In this document: positions 1 to 8,866 of the stretch, piece by piece | Layout of the letters: the number at the start of each line of letters is the position of its first letter | How positions within the stretch are numbered: position 1 is the first letter of the stretch | IMG/VR virus record: IMGVR_UViG_3300032893_000076 | Coordinates: 1-48,940 of that record | DNA: 48,940 nucleotides | Strand: one strand, 5' to 3' | Source: a virus | Position numbers and translations under genes: made by a program | Notes under the pieces: generated by a model | The model's input: the letters and a program-made list of their open reading frames with translations, nothing else | The model's database searches: none | What the model was told of the DNA's origin: nothing

Positions 1-127
1 ATACGAGCAACAACTTAATTCTTATGCTGCCCTTCTTCGTCATAATAATCTTGTGGTTAATAAATTGGAGCTTGTTTGCATACTTCGTGATTGGTCTAAG
101 ACGAAAGCAAGACAAGACGAAACAATC
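1..127. repeat. Direct terminal overlap (left copy)
   Basis: These 127 bases are identical to the last 127 bases (48814-48940). An exact overlap of this length is typical of an assembler k-mer overlap on a circular or circularly permuted molecule. The nuclease gene reads in one frame across the join, which supports circular closure rather than a biological terminal repeat at this spot. Confidence 0.93.
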
Positions 128-472
128 CTGCAACAACAAGTTGTAAAACTTGACGTACCGCTTTGGAGTCCTGAAGAGGCATTGGAGTTTCTGACTGAGC
201 GTGTTAAAATACATAAGGCAGCTAATTATAAACTTCCATTATGTTCTGATGAAGATCGTTGGGCAACGCCCGATAAATATGCAGTCATGCCTAAAAAAGG
301 CGCGCCTAGGAGTCTCAAGAATTACGACTTGAAAGAAGAAGCCGAAGCGCACGCGAAAAGAGTTCCTGGAGCGTTTGTAGAGCTTCGTCCAGGAGAGAAT
401 AAACGTTGTCAGGATTATTGTCCAGTTTCTAAGTACTGTACTCAATATCAAAAACTAAAGGAGAAGAAATGA
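1..472 (+). CDS. PD-(D/E)XK nuclease with Fe-S-type Cys cluster, C-terminal part (gene continues from 48443)
   Basis: C-terminal half of a 280-residue protein whose N-terminus lies at 48443-48940. The first complete codon here starts at base 2. Numbered in the joined protein, C205 stands in an LPLC motif and C260, C264 and C270 form a CxxxCx5C cluster near the end. Four such cysteines are the layout of the iron-sulphur cluster of Cas4 and AddB-type nucleases. The active-site residues are in the other half. The stop overlaps the start of the SSB-like gene (ATGA-type overlap at 469-472). Likely role: DNA end processing in phage recombination or replication. Family confident; the cluster is inferred from spacing. 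Confidence 0.88.
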   Translation, partial: YEQQLNSYAALLRHNNLVVNKLELVCILRDWSKTKARQDETILQQQVVKLDVPLWSPEEALEFLTERVKIHKAANYKLPLCSDEDRWATPDKYAVMPKKGAPRSLKNYDLKEEAEAHAKRVPGAFVELRPGENKRCQDYCPVSKYCTQYQKLKEKK

Positions 473-921
473 AACGTAAGTTGTCTAGTTCTGCTTCAGG
501 TTTCGAGAAGAAACCAATTAATGTCTACTACCAAATGAATAAGCCCGAGAAAGCACATCCTAAGGTTAAAGTTCTTACTAAAAATCAGAAGATCATTGGA
601 AAGTATCAAGCGACTTTTCATAATGAGGAATATGATACATATACTCATCTTCTCGATACTCAGGAAGAAGGACAGATTACGATTAAAGGTTGTAAAATCT
701 TGAATGACGCATTTCGTGGCCTTAAACGCGGCACGCTTGTTGAGATTATTTATCTCGGAAAAGGCAAGCCTAAGAAAGGTCAGCGTCCACCGTATCTTTT
801 CGATGTTTATGATCTGACGAATGAAGTATCTGATGACGAAGCGGCAGATACCGACGGACTCTCAGAAGAAACGGATGAAGAAGAGCAAGTTGCATCCGAA
901 TCAGATCCTTTGCCTTGGTAG
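469..921 (+). CDS. SSB-like single-stranded DNA-binding protein
   Basis: 150 residues. A basic N-terminal region leads into a beta-rich central segment (about residues 40-115) that fits an OB fold, then an acidic tail (residues 120-150, rich in D/E) ending in the tip DPLPW. An acidic tail closed by an aromatic residue is the hallmark of SSB (DDDIPF) and T7 gp2.5, where it docks partner replication proteins. The position between the nuclease and the RecA-fold ATPase supports this role. I do not recognise it by strong sequence identity; the call rests on architecture and neighbours. It overlaps the upstream gene by 4 bases with the Shine-Dalgarno AAGGAG just before the start. Confidence 0.7.
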   Translation: MKRKLSSSASGFEKKPINVYYQMNKPEKAHPKVKVLTKNQKIIGKYQATFHNEEYDTYTHLLDTQEEGQITIKGCKILNDAFRGLKRGTLVEIIYLGKGKPKKGQRPPYLFDVYDLTNEVSDDEAADTDGLSEETDEEEQVASESDPLPW

Positions 922-944
922 TTCCTCCTCCCCCTACCTGTGTG

Positions 945-979
945 GTCCCGAGCAGGTTCGCTTACCGTGACATCGGGAC
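945..979 (+). promoter_or_regulatory. Hairpin in the leader of the 996 gene
   Basis: GTCCCGA (945-951) pairs perfectly with TCGGGAC (973-979), with a smaller GGT/ACC pair inside. It lies between the end of the SSB-like gene and a GTG at 996 that has AGAGG four bases upstream. It may control translation of the next gene, and it argues that 922-995 is leader rather than coding. Confidence 0.45.
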
Positions 980-995
980 ATACTTCAGAGGTTAT

Positions 996-1214
996 GTGTC
1001 AGCTTTTAGAGACAAATCACAAGGGTTTGGATTCATATTTCCTGAAAAGGAAATCATGTTCAATACAGTTCTCAGGCATGCTTATTCACCTCAATTAGAA
1101 GATGTTGAACGTGCGATGACAGATTTCTTCGAATTGATAGAAATAGGCGACAGAGAGTTTGATGACTGTCTTGAGATGCTAATTGAAGACTTAAAGGCGA
1201 TTCGTGAAAAATGA
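996..1214 (+). CDS. Hypothetical acidic protein
   Basis: 72 residues from the GTG at 996, preceded by AGAGG. A TTG at 915 would give 99 residues, but the extra stretch is a proline run over a strong hairpin and that start has no ribosome site, so I prefer 996. The C-terminal half (about residues 35-72) is a predicted acidic helix with repeated D/E/L. No family recognised. It sits between the SSB-like and RecA-fold genes and overlaps the latter by four bases (ATGA), so it is probably co-translated with the DNA module. Confidence 0.6.
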   Translation: MSAFRDKSQGFGFIFPEKEIMFNTVLRHAYSPQLEDVERAMTDFFELIEIGDREFDDCLEMLIEDLKAIREK

Positions 1215-2056
1215 AACCGCTTCTCGAAGCAAAACTCAGTTCCAAGTGGAACGATTACCGCGAGTTCATGCAGCGTAAGTCTCGAGGAGTCAATACTGGC
1301 ATTAAATGTTTGGATGAATATCTTCTAGGTCTTGGTGGATTAGTGAATATACAAGGAGAAACAAGTTCGTGTAAGTCTTCCCTAGCGCTACAGATAGCGC
1401 ACTATAACATGCGGCAGGGTATGCCGTGCATCATGATTGACAAAGAGAATGGTGAAGGTCGGGTTATTACCCGCATGCTTTGTCAAGGTAATCGCATTTC
1501 AGAAGCACAACTTAAGAAGGCGTCAGCTAAAGATAAGTCTACGTATCAATCAACAGTGAATACCCTGCCGCTATACCTGTATACGGAATCTGTTCGTAAG
1601 ATGGAATACTTAGATGAACGTGTTAAAGAATGTATTGAGGCTCACAAGGCACCTGTAATGCTTCTCTTTGATTCAATCCAGGCGTGCGACAGACTCTCAG
1701 ATGATCAACGCGTTAATCTTGAGACTTGGGTTTATTATCTAGATTCTTTGAAGTTAAAGTACCAAGCGAATCTTACGATTATCTTTGTTTCTGAGAAGAA
1801 TCGAAGTAGCTACGGACAATCTGGCATAGGCGGCGGCAAAGGCAGTAATATCCTAGACTACAAACCTGAGACCGTACTTGATATCAAATGGGACGAACCA
1901 ACTGATAAGTTTTGGGTGAAGGTATCCAAGCATAGAGACGGTATTCGAGGAGCTCAGTTCGAACTTCAGAAAGTATTCTCTGTGTCAGAAGATAAGCGTA
2001 GTTTTTGCTTCTTGCTTGAAGAGGCAGATTCAATGAAAGAAGAGGCAGCTATATGA
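1211..2056 (+). CDS. RecA-fold ATPase (DnaB/Sak4-like) of the replication-recombination module
   Basis: 281 residues. Walker A is at residues 49-56, but the glycine before the catalytic lysine is cysteine (GETSSCKS; Cys54, Lys55). Walker B is in PVMLLFDS (about 150-157), and a later strand carries a KNR motif followed by a Gly-rich loop like the DnaB H4 region. It resembles the C-terminal motor of replicative helicases and phage Sak4/RadA-like recombination ATPases. There is no N-terminal primase-binding domain and no primase was seen in the window. It lies directly after the SSB-like gene, as Sak4-type genes often do. Helicase versus recombinase cannot be settled from sequence alone. Confidence 0.82.
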   Translation: MKPLLEAKLSSKWNDYREFMQRKSRGVNTGIKCLDEYLLGLGGLVNIQGETSSCKSSLALQIAHYNMRQGMPCIMIDKENGEGRVITRMLCQGNRISEAQLKKASAKDKSTYQSTVNTLPLYLYTESVRKMEYLDERVKECIEAHKAPVMLLFDSIQACDRLSDDQRVNLETWVYYLDSLKLKYQANLTIIFVSEKNRSSYGQSGIGGGKGSNILDYKPETVLDIKWDEPTDKFWVKVSKHRDGIRGAQFELQKVFSVSEDKRSFCFLLEEADSMKEEAAI

Positions 2057-2163
2057 TTTGGGTTTATCTAGCGGCAGGTTGTTATTTCATTAGCCAATAT
2101 ACGATCCATTACAGACTTACAGAACTCGAGAAACGAATGTTCAACCAGGAGACAAAGGAATGA
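2053..2163 (+). CDS. Small membrane peptide
   Basis: 36 residues starting MIWVYLAAGC. One short hydrophobic N-terminal segment (residues 2-16) is followed by a charged helix. The start overlaps the stop of the ATPase gene (ATGA) and the end overlaps the next small gene, so the chain of overlaps supports translation. Function unknown. Confidence 0.55.
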   Translation: MIWVYLAAGCYFISQYTIHYRLTELEKRMFNQETKE

Positions 2164-2306
2164 ATGTCGTTGGATTAATTTTTTTGATTGCGTTTACGAA
2201 TCTTGTGACTTTCGTCATCGCCTATATTCAAGGGCAGAAAAAAGGCATCCGGGCAGGCGTAGTCTTTGGTGTTAATAACGCAAAGAGGTTGAAAAAGACA
2301 TTATGA
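2160..2306 (+). CDS. Small membrane protein
   Basis: 48 residues with one transmembrane segment (about residues 3-23) and a basic C-terminus (KKGIRAG, KRLKKTL). AAAGG precedes the ATG. It overlaps both neighbours by four bases. Function unknown; the basic tail would face the cytoplasm if the N-terminus is outside. Confidence 0.55.
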   Translation: MNVVGLIFLIAFTNLVTFVIAYIQGQKKGIRAGVVFGVNNAKRLKKTL

Positions 2307-2527
2307 AAATAGGACAGATTAGATCGCAAATCTTGAAAGACAACGGAAAGTTCACAGGAATTAAATTAACCGCAGCTTATCTTGAGGATACGACTCAAAG
2401 AGTTAGGGAAATTTCGTTTGTCTACAACGCTTTCACATTGAACTTCCAAGGCCTAATTGAGAGCGTGCTGTCGTCGGTATCTAACAATAAACCTTTACCG
2501 GATTTTGTTTCAGAAGTTTCATTTTAG
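2303..2527 (+). CDS. Hypothetical protein
   Basis: 74 residues starting MKIGQIRSQI, mixed alpha/beta, no cysteines, no membrane segment. It is translationally coupled to the upstream membrane peptide by an ATGA overlap and precedes the methyltransferase. No family recognised. Confidence 0.65.
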   Translation: MKIGQIRSQILKDNGKFTGIKLTAAYLEDTTQRVREISFVYNAFTLNFQGLIESVLSSVSNNKPLPDFVSEVSF

Positions 2528-2547
2528 TAAAACATGGTTGGTGGTAC

Positions 2548-3702
2548 GTGAAATTGTTTAATTCTGATTGTCTAGCTTTGCTTAAAAAAGCCCGAAGTAA
2601 TTCCATAGACGCGTTAGTCACAGACCCTCCTGCCGGTATCTCCTTCATGAATAAGGAATGGGATGACGACAAGGGCGGACGTGACGGTTGGATAGCGTGG
2701 ATGACTGACGTTATGAAAGAATGCTACCGGGTTATGAAGCCTGGAGCACACGGACTAGTTTGGGCAATTCCTAGAACGTCGCATTGGACTGCTACAGCTT
2801 TAGAGAATGCAGGGTTTGAAGTAAGAGATGTTGTTACGCACCTGTTCGGGACAGGATTTCCAAAGTCGCTAAATGTGGGTAAGCAAACAGGTCGACCAGA
2901 ACATCAAGGGACAGGAACCGCGCTGAAACCTGCGTCCGAGCATTGGATATTAGTTCGAAAACCCATTTCGGAAAAAACCGTCGCGGCGAACATGCTTAAG
3001 TGGGGAGTGGGCGGGCTGAATATTGATGCGTGTCGGGTTGAAGCAGTCGATCAAGATAAATTTTCTAAGAATTGGGATCGAGAGAAGATTACAGATATTC
3101 GTGGAAATAAATATAATGCCGCCAGCGGGCACGTTGCTAATACAACCAAAGCTCCGCAAGGACGTTTTCCCGCGAACCTAGTCCTCGATGAAGAAGCCGC
3201 GAAGATATTAGACGCGCAAAGCGGTGAATTAAAAGGTCCTTGGGGTAAAAACAGTAAAGATCATAAAAATCCAATAGATGACGGTATTATTTACGGTAAA
3301 GGTTTGGGCGGAGTCGGTTCTCAAAATGAACTGCGAAGTAAAGAAACCGTCGGTGCTTCCAGATTTTTCTACGTAGCAAAGGCCTCGACAAGCGAAAAAA
3401 ACATCGGACTGGAAGAAATGCCGGATACTATTGTTTCGGACGGCAGACAAACGACTATAGACAACTCCTATCTTCGGGGTGAGACAAAGCGCAAGAACAC
3501 GCATCCGACTGTCAAGTCTATAAAATTAATGGAATATCTCATCAAGCTGATTACTCCGCCAGGCGGTAAGATTCTAGATCCTTTTATGGGAAGCGGCAGT
3601 ACGGGGGTAGCGGCTAAGAATCTCGGCTTCGAATTCATAGGCATTGAGAAAGAATTAGAATACTTCGAAATTGCTAAAGCAAGAATCAATGCCAAAGCAT
3701 AA
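2548..3702 (+). CDS. DNA methyltransferase (N4-cytosine/N6-adenine, beta-type order)
   Basis: 384 residues. Catalytic motif IV comes early (TDPPAG, residues 25-30) and the AdoMet-binding motif I comes late (DPFMGSGSTG, about residues 340-350), which is the beta-class order of N6-adenine/N4-cytosine methylases. The residue after DPP is Ala, not the usual Tyr/Phe/Trp. It starts with GTG. No restriction endonuclease is adjacent, so it is a solitary phage methylase, plausibly protecting phage DNA from host restriction. Target sequence cannot be read from the protein. It overlaps the polymerase gene by 14 bases. Confidence 0.92.
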   Translation: MKLFNSDCLALLKKARSNSIDALVTDPPAGISFMNKEWDDDKGGRDGWIAWMTDVMKECYRVMKPGAHGLVWAIPRTSHWTATALENAGFEVRDVVTHLFGTGFPKSLNVGKQTGRPEHQGTGTALKPASEHWILVRKPISEKTVAANMLKWGVGGLNIDACRVEAVDQDKFSKNWDREKITDIRGNKYNAASGHVANTTKAPQGRFPANLVLDEEAAKILDAQSGELKGPWGKNSKDHKNPIDDGIIYGKGLGGVGSQNELRSKETVGASRFFYVAKASTSEKNIGLEEMPDTIVSDGRQTTIDNSYLRGETKRKNTHPTVKSIKLMEYLIKLITPPGGKILDPFMGSGSTGVAAKNLGFEFIGIEKELEYFEIAKARINAKA

Positions 3703-5776
3703 GTACATTGTAGTTGACGTAGAAACAACGTCTAAGGATTGGTACACAGCAAAGCTTCACGGCATCGGTGTGGGCTACTCAGAAGACGACATCCAGTATT
3801 ATCCAGCGTGGGATGTCCCGGACAACATACGACAAGACCTAGCTAATCCAAAGATAGCCAAAATCGGACACAACTTTCATGGCTATGACGGCAAAGTTTT
3901 GCGTAAAGCCGGGTTCGAAGTCAAAGGTCCTATAGATGACACGATGATTACAGAGAACTTAATCGATCCTGACCAACCTTTAGGGTTGAAATATTTAGCC
4001 GAGAAGTATTTCGGTCCTGAGAGTATCGAGAAAAAGAAACGTCTTGATAAGTATATTTCAGATGTCAAAGCCGGACATATTGGCGGCCTGTGTGCGCTTG
4101 ATTTACTAGACGAAAATCATCCGCATCTTGAGATAATCGCTGAGTACTGTAAAGAAGACGTCCTTAATACTCTTAGAATATTCTTTCGTGGTATCGAGAA
4201 GTTGAAGGAGATGGATAAGACTCTAAAGAGTTCTAAGTTTGGGTTTAAGAAGTCTCCATTAGATTGTTATATAGAAGAATGCCGCCCACTTGAATCTGTT
4301 CTATTCGAGATGGAATACCGAGGAATTCGGGTAAACATCGAAGAGATAGATAGAATTAAATCTGCCGCTGTAGTAGAAATGGATAGGATTTCAGACAGGC
4401 TTAATAAAATCTTAATCAACCGGATTCATTCCGCAGAACTGGAGATATATGAAGCGAAGTGTGCTAAAGCTCCTTCCGAAAGAGCCCGAGCCAAACTTGG
4501 ACTTGGTGTTGGTCCTTGTCGATTTTCGTGGACAAACAACAACCACGTCGGGCTACTCCTATACAAATACTGCGGGCTCGATGAAAGAAGTATTTTCACG
4601 ACGGAAAAAGGTAAGTTCAGAACAGACAAAGCAGCTATTGGAAGTCTACAAGCAATTCTGCCAAAAGAGCACAGACTCCAAGAAGTCTTAGCCTTATTCT
4701 TAGAATACAAGCGGCATATGAAAATCGTCTCTACTTATACAGGGACGAATAAAAAGGGAATAATGTCAAAGGTTAGGGAAGTTTCTCCGGGACATTATAG
4801 AATCTTTCCTAGTTACAGACAAACAACGGGTACTGGAAGGCTTGCCGCTAGTAATCCTAATATGCAGAATCTAAAACAGGATTCTGAGGTAAAGAAATTC
4901 TTCATACCTGACAACTCTGGCGAGGTATTTGATGACGCGGATTATTCACAGATTGAACTTAGGACTGGTGCGCATCTGTCTCAAGATCCGACCCTTTGCT
5001 CCGCGTATGTCGCTGGAGATGATGTGCATTTGCTTACGGCTTCGAGATTATTTGGACGGGAAATCACAAAAAAAGACTACAGCGAACGACAAGCGGGAAA
5101 ACGGACTAACTTCCTGACAATTTTCGACGGAAAATGGCCAAGACTTCAAGCTAGCCTTAAAGCGGGCACGGGCAAGGACTTCTCAGAACGTCAATGTAAA
5201 GAGTTTATCCGAGCTTGGTTTGACCTATACTCAGGAGTAAGAGATTACTTAGATTCTCAACTTGAGGTCTTTAGACAGTATAAATTCTGTATCTCAGAAA
5301 CTGGACGAATTAGAAGACTTCCAGACATTATATACGGACAATACGTAGAATGGGTACCGAATGGTGACGGCAGCAGGGATCCTAAGTTTACCGGTCCTCA
5401 ACACTTACTAACTGAATTGATTAAAGAAATTAGACATAAACAGCCTAAGTATGCCAAACGAGAGATTCCTGAAGCCGTAATAGGATTGACAGCTTATCGT
5501 AAGTATAGTCACGCAGTTAAAATGGGCTATAACATGCCTATTCAAGGATTAGCTGCGAGCATGACTAAGCGGGCTATGATACAATTACACAAGGCTGGCC
5601 GCACTATAGTCAATCAAGTGCATGACAGCTTAGTGGTCTCGAGAAAACGAGGAGATTCAATAGCTAAACAGCAAGTGATTGATTTAATGGAAAAAACATA
5701 CTCACTGTCAATCCCTGTGTTAGTTGATGTAAAAACGATTTCGACATTTCATCCTGAAGATATAGTTAAGGAGTAA
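3689..5776 (+). CDS. Family A DNA polymerase with 3'-5' exonuclease domain
   Basis: 695 residues from the ATG at 3689; an upstream TTG at 3671 would add six. Exonuclease motifs: DVE at residues 10-12, an NFHGYD motif near 60, and YCKED near 155. Polymerase motif A is DYSQIELR, motif B is RQAGKRTNFLTIFDG, and motif C is VHDS. In motif B the usual Tyr-Gly is Phe-Asp-Gly, and in motif C the usual Glu after HD is Ser. The Phe in NF is the residue that normally discriminates against dideoxynucleotides. It is the likely replicative polymerase of the phage, ending the DNA-replication operon. Confidence 0.96.
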   Translation: MPKHKYIVVDVETTSKDWYTAKLHGIGVGYSEDDIQYYPAWDVPDNIRQDLANPKIAKIGHNFHGYDGKVLRKAGFEVKGPIDDTMITENLIDPDQPLGLKYLAEKYFGPESIEKKKRLDKYISDVKAGHIGGLCALDLLDENHPHLEIIAEYCKEDVLNTLRIFFRGIEKLKEMDKTLKSSKFGFKKSPLDCYIEECRPLESVLFEMEYRGIRVNIEEIDRIKSAAVVEMDRISDRLNKILINRIHSAELEIYEAKCAKAPSERARAKLGLGVGPCRFSWTNNNHVGLLLYKYCGLDERSIFTTEKGKFRTDKAAIGSLQAILPKEHRLQEVLALFLEYKRHMKIVSTYTGTNKKGIMSKVREVSPGHYRIFPSYRQTTGTGRLAASNPNMQNLKQDSEVKKFFIPDNSGEVFDDADYSQIELRTGAHLSQDPTLCSAYVAGDDVHLLTASRLFGREITKKDYSERQAGKRTNFLTIFDGKWPRLQASLKAGTGKDFSERQCKEFIRAWFDLYSGVRDYLDSQLEVFRQYKFCISETGRIRRLPDIIYGQYVEWVPNGDGSRDPKFTGPQHLLTELIKEIRHKQPKYAKREIPEAVIGLTAYRKYSHAVKMGYNMPIQGLAASMTKRAMIQLHKAGRTIVNQVHDSLVVSRKRGDSIAKQQVIDLMEKTYSLSIPVLVDVKTISTFHPEDIVKE

Positions 5777-5778
5777 TC

Positions 5779-6126
5779 GTGGGATATAATAAACAATTCA
5801 TAGATAATCAGGCATTGAGTGCGAGTTTTAACTCGTCTGCGTTGCAGGTAGGTCAAACTGGGCTTATCGCCTCTGTATACTCAATTCAAGCTGCTTTTAC
5901 AGGCGCTACTTGCAGTTTCTCGGCTAAAATTCAAGTGTCAAATGATTCAGTTAGCCCTGAAAATTGGGACGATCTTGAGAATTCAAGTCAAACATTTACT
6001 GAGGCCGGTACATTTACCTGGAATGTAAGTGAAGTTGGTTACATGTGGATTCGTTTGGTTATAACTGACAATTCCTCCGGCACTAATGACGGCAATTTAT
6101 CGGCTACTATTAACGTCAATCCCTAG
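5779..6126 (+). CDS. Probable virion beta-sandwich protein
   Basis: 115 residues, GTG start with AAGGAG six bases upstream. Composition is rich in S/T/N/G with alternating hydrophobics, typical of a jelly-roll or Ig-like beta sandwich; lines such as WNVSEVGYMWIRLVITDNSSG look like exposed strands. It is the first gene of the plus-strand fibre block. Exact role (decoration or fibre base) not determined. Confidence 0.6.
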   Translation: MGYNKQFIDNQALSASFNSSALQVGQTGLIASVYSIQAAFTGATCSFSAKIQVSNDSVSPENWDDLENSSQTFTEAGTFTWNVSEVGYMWIRLVITDNSSGTNDGNLSATINVNP

Positions 6127-6133
6127 GTGAAGT

Positions 6134-6961
6134 ATGGCGAATGGAAGTATTAATCTGCCGGTTATTATCGAAGGCAGTAGCGGAGTTAATACCCTTAATT
6201 CTTTGACTGGCAGTCTTAGTATTGCCGCAGGTAATGACATCACAGTCACCCCGAGTGGTGTAAGTATTACTATTGATTCTTTAGCCGCTTCCGCTACTTT
6301 GAGCAATCTGTCCGCTCCGACGGTAATTAATCAAGATCTGCTGCCCGTATCGGATGATACGTATAATCTCGGTTGGGATTCTGATAACGACGTCGGGGAT
6401 TCAAATCTTCGCTGGGCGTATGGATGTTTTTCCGAAGGCATTTTTGTAGCTTGTCTCGGAAATGGAGATGCGCAGAATGGCATCACTATCTATGGCGGTA
6501 ATGGAGGTTTACAAGTTTTAGACGGTGGCGGCGCAGAAGTTGACGGTGGCTTGGAGATTACTGGAGGAAGGCTTTCTGTACCTATAGCAAGCGGGGCTGC
6601 AATAGGTTTTGGAAATGCACCTAATAATACAGGTTCAATTGGCGGCAAAATAGGAAGTAGTTACTATAATCCCATGAATATGTATAACTGGGGTTATTAT
6701 TCTGGTTCACATATAGCAACTCCTAGTTTTCCTGCACACGATTCCCAAGGTAATGTAACTATTTTATACGCAAAATCTGACGGCAATTGGTATGCCTATC
6801 CTGAAAGCGGATCTGAATCTCAGATGATTAGTGCTGTTGCAGGCACTCCAGATGTTGGTGCAGGAACTCTGACTAATCTTCCTTCTGGTAAATCTGGTGA
6901 CCCGACTGGATATCTTCAAGCGAAATTAGGTTCTACAACAATCTATATTCCTTATTGGTAA
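6134..6961 (+). CDS. Tail fibre-like protein
   Basis: 275 residues. It begins MANGSINLPV, matching the start of the next gene (MSNGFINLPV), so both probably share an attachment segment. Residues 20-50 carry the alternating SLSIAAGNDITVTPSG pattern common in trimeric phage fibres, followed by a Gly-rich shaft and an aromatic C-terminal head. Probably a host-binding fibre. Unusually, it lies on the plus strand after the DNA polymerase, far from the minus-strand tail genes. Confidence 0.7.
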   Translation: MANGSINLPVIIEGSSGVNTLNSLTGSLSIAAGNDITVTPSGVSITIDSLAASATLSNLSAPTVINQDLLPVSDDTYNLGWDSDNDVGDSNLRWAYGCFSEGIFVACLGNGDAQNGITIYGGNGGLQVLDGGGAEVDGGLEITGGRLSVPIASGAAIGFGNAPNNTGSIGGKIGSSYYNPMNMYNWGYYSGSHIATPSFPAHDSQGNVTILYAKSDGNWYAYPESGSESQMISAVAGTPDVGAGTLTNLPSGKSGDPTGYLQAKLGSTTIYIPYW

Positions 6962-6973
6962 GTTAGGACAAAA

Positions 6974-8866
6974 TTGAGTAATGGATTTATAAATCTACCT
7001 GTTACGGGCGGAGGAATCGAGAGTATTAACGGAGACTCGACCGCAGCCCAAGTCATAGCCGCGGGTTCTGGAATTTCTGTAAGCTCGTCTGACGGCACAA
7101 CAACGATTACGAATACGGGAGCAGCAAGCGATAGTTTTACAATCATCCAGCCAGACCACGGAACTAGTCCTACTGCATCTTCTTCTACTGACACGCTAAC
7201 TTTAACAAGTTCTGATGGATCAGTATATATTGACGGTAATTCGACGACAAAGACGATTGATTTTACGTCTGTCGCTTTACCGAATATGTATTACGTTAAT
7301 CCGGGTATCGGAAGTGATACAACTGGCACGGGCGCGATTGATGCTCCGTTTGCAACAATAAGCCATGTAGCGACATTAATAGGCTCTGCCGCAAATAACT
7401 CTGAATTCAATGATGCGACAAAGACTTATTATTTTGTAAATTGTGTAGGTTCGTTTACTGAAAATCCAACCTTTGGCACGCGTCCTTTTATTTGTCTGGA
7501 TATGACGAATGCCGTACTTAACGGTAATTTGACTGTCCAGTTTAATCAAGGCGCTATTTACGGAAGCGGTTATCAAACCCCAAAATTCATCGTTAGATCA
7601 GACGATCTTCGAGCGGGCTATGTTTCTTCTGCGTTTCCGCCTATCGGTGTTAATGGCAATATAGCCATGCAGACTGTCGGATCTGGCAGTTCTCTCGTTT
7701 GGATGCTAGAACTGATTAACACTGGAGTAACCGGTAATATCACCCTGTCTGAAGGATCTGGTGGCGGATCGAGTACTCTTGATTTGTTCATTACGCACTC
7801 TATTGTCGCCGGTACGATTAATGGCGGCAGCGGTGTTGGAACAATAGTCTTATATGCTGATTTATGTGATACGAGCGGCAGCTATGCCTTGGGCGCTGTC
7901 TCAGGAACCGTCTTCTTGTATGTCTTGCGGCATGTCCGTTTTGATGGAATAGTAGCCCCAGGAAGCGGAAGTAACAACGCTTCCCGATGGATTGATGTTC
8001 AGTTTAAATCAGGATTAGCACATGATTTTTCGTCAGCAGGAAGTTTTACTGTCCCTGCAGACAGTGTGTCATTTGCTAATTTTAAAGCAAACGTACCGAC
8101 CCCAGGAAGTGTAAGTTTTACTCTCATAGATAACGTCAGCGGCGTTGCTTATACGCCTACGACAAGCGGTGATTGGAATTCTGCGCCCTCTACTGCCCTA
8201 GCCGGACTGGACACGCTTGCTACTAGCGGGATTGTAAAGTCTCAATCAGCGAATAAGTTCTTAGCTAGTCCTAATGGTAGTTCTGGTGTACCGAGTTTTC
8301 GTTCGATTGTTGCGGCAGACGTACCAACACTGAACCAAAATACTACAGGAACTGCCGCGGGCTTGTCGTCGACTCTGGCTGTCGGTTCTGGTGGAACAAA
8401 TTCGGCGGCAGCTTTGAATAATAATCGCTTTATGGTGTCCTCTGGCAGTGCGATTGTCGAAGCTTCTGCTGTCACTGCTAGCAGGGTTGTAGTCTCTGAT
8501 TCAAATGGTTTGCCGACAGCTTCGAGTATTACTACAACACAGATTAATAATAGCCTAGTTGATCAGATTGACGGGGAGATCGCTAGTCCTAGTAACGCGA
8601 CTTATACGCTGTGTTTTTATGCATATTTCGGATTTACGATAAACAGTCTTTCAATTGGAACAGACTCTGGAACATGTACCGTCGCTATTCAGATTAACGG
8701 AACGAATGTTACTAGTTTGAGTGCAGTGTCCGTCTCGTCGACGCCTTCGACTACGTCTGCAACAGGGGCTAATACGGTTACCTCTGGGCAGAAAGTAACA
8801 TTAGTCGTTTCATCGAATTCTTCTTCAGTTAATTTAGCTTTTAGTCTTGAAATCACGAGGACGTAA
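6974..8866 (+). CDS. Large tail fibre/spike-like protein with beta-helix segment
   Basis: 630 residues from a TTG at 6974; the match of its N-terminus with that of the 6134 gene and an AGGAC site support this start. About residues 95-125 contain NPGIGSDTTGTGAIDAPFA, the usual entry to a right-handed beta-helix as in pectate-lyase-type tailspikes. The C-terminal third is a Ser/Thr/Gly-rich fibre. Probably a receptor-binding protein or depolymerase-like spike; no catalytic residues can be named. Confidence 0.72.
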   Translation: MSNGFINLPVTGGGIESINGDSTAAQVIAAGSGISVSSSDGTTTITNTGAASDSFTIIQPDHGTSPTASSSTDTLTLTSSDGSVYIDGNSTTKTIDFTSVALPNMYYVNPGIGSDTTGTGAIDAPFATISHVATLIGSAANNSEFNDATKTYYFVNCVGSFTENPTFGTRPFICLDMTNAVLNGNLTVQFNQGAIYGSGYQTPKFIVRSDDLRAGYVSSAFPPIGVNGNIAMQTVGSGSSLVWMLELINTGVTGNITLSEGSGGGSSTLDLFITHSIVAGTINGGSGVGTIVLYADLCDTSGSYALGAVSGTVFLYVLRHVRFDGIVAPGSGSNNASRWIDVQFKSGLAHDFSSAGSFTVPADSVSFANFKANVPTPGSVSFTLIDNVSGVAYTPTTSGDWNSAPSTALAGLDTLATSGIVKSQSANKFLASPNGSSGVPSFRSIVAADVPTLNQNTTGTAAGLSSTLAVGSGGTNSAAALNNNRFMVSSGSAIVEASAVTASRVVVSDSNGLPTASSITTTQINNSLVDQIDGEIASPSNATYTLCFYAYFGFTINSLSIGTDSGTCTVAIQINGTNVTSLSAVSVSSTPSTTSATGANTVTSGQKVTLVVSSNSSSVNLAFSLEITRT

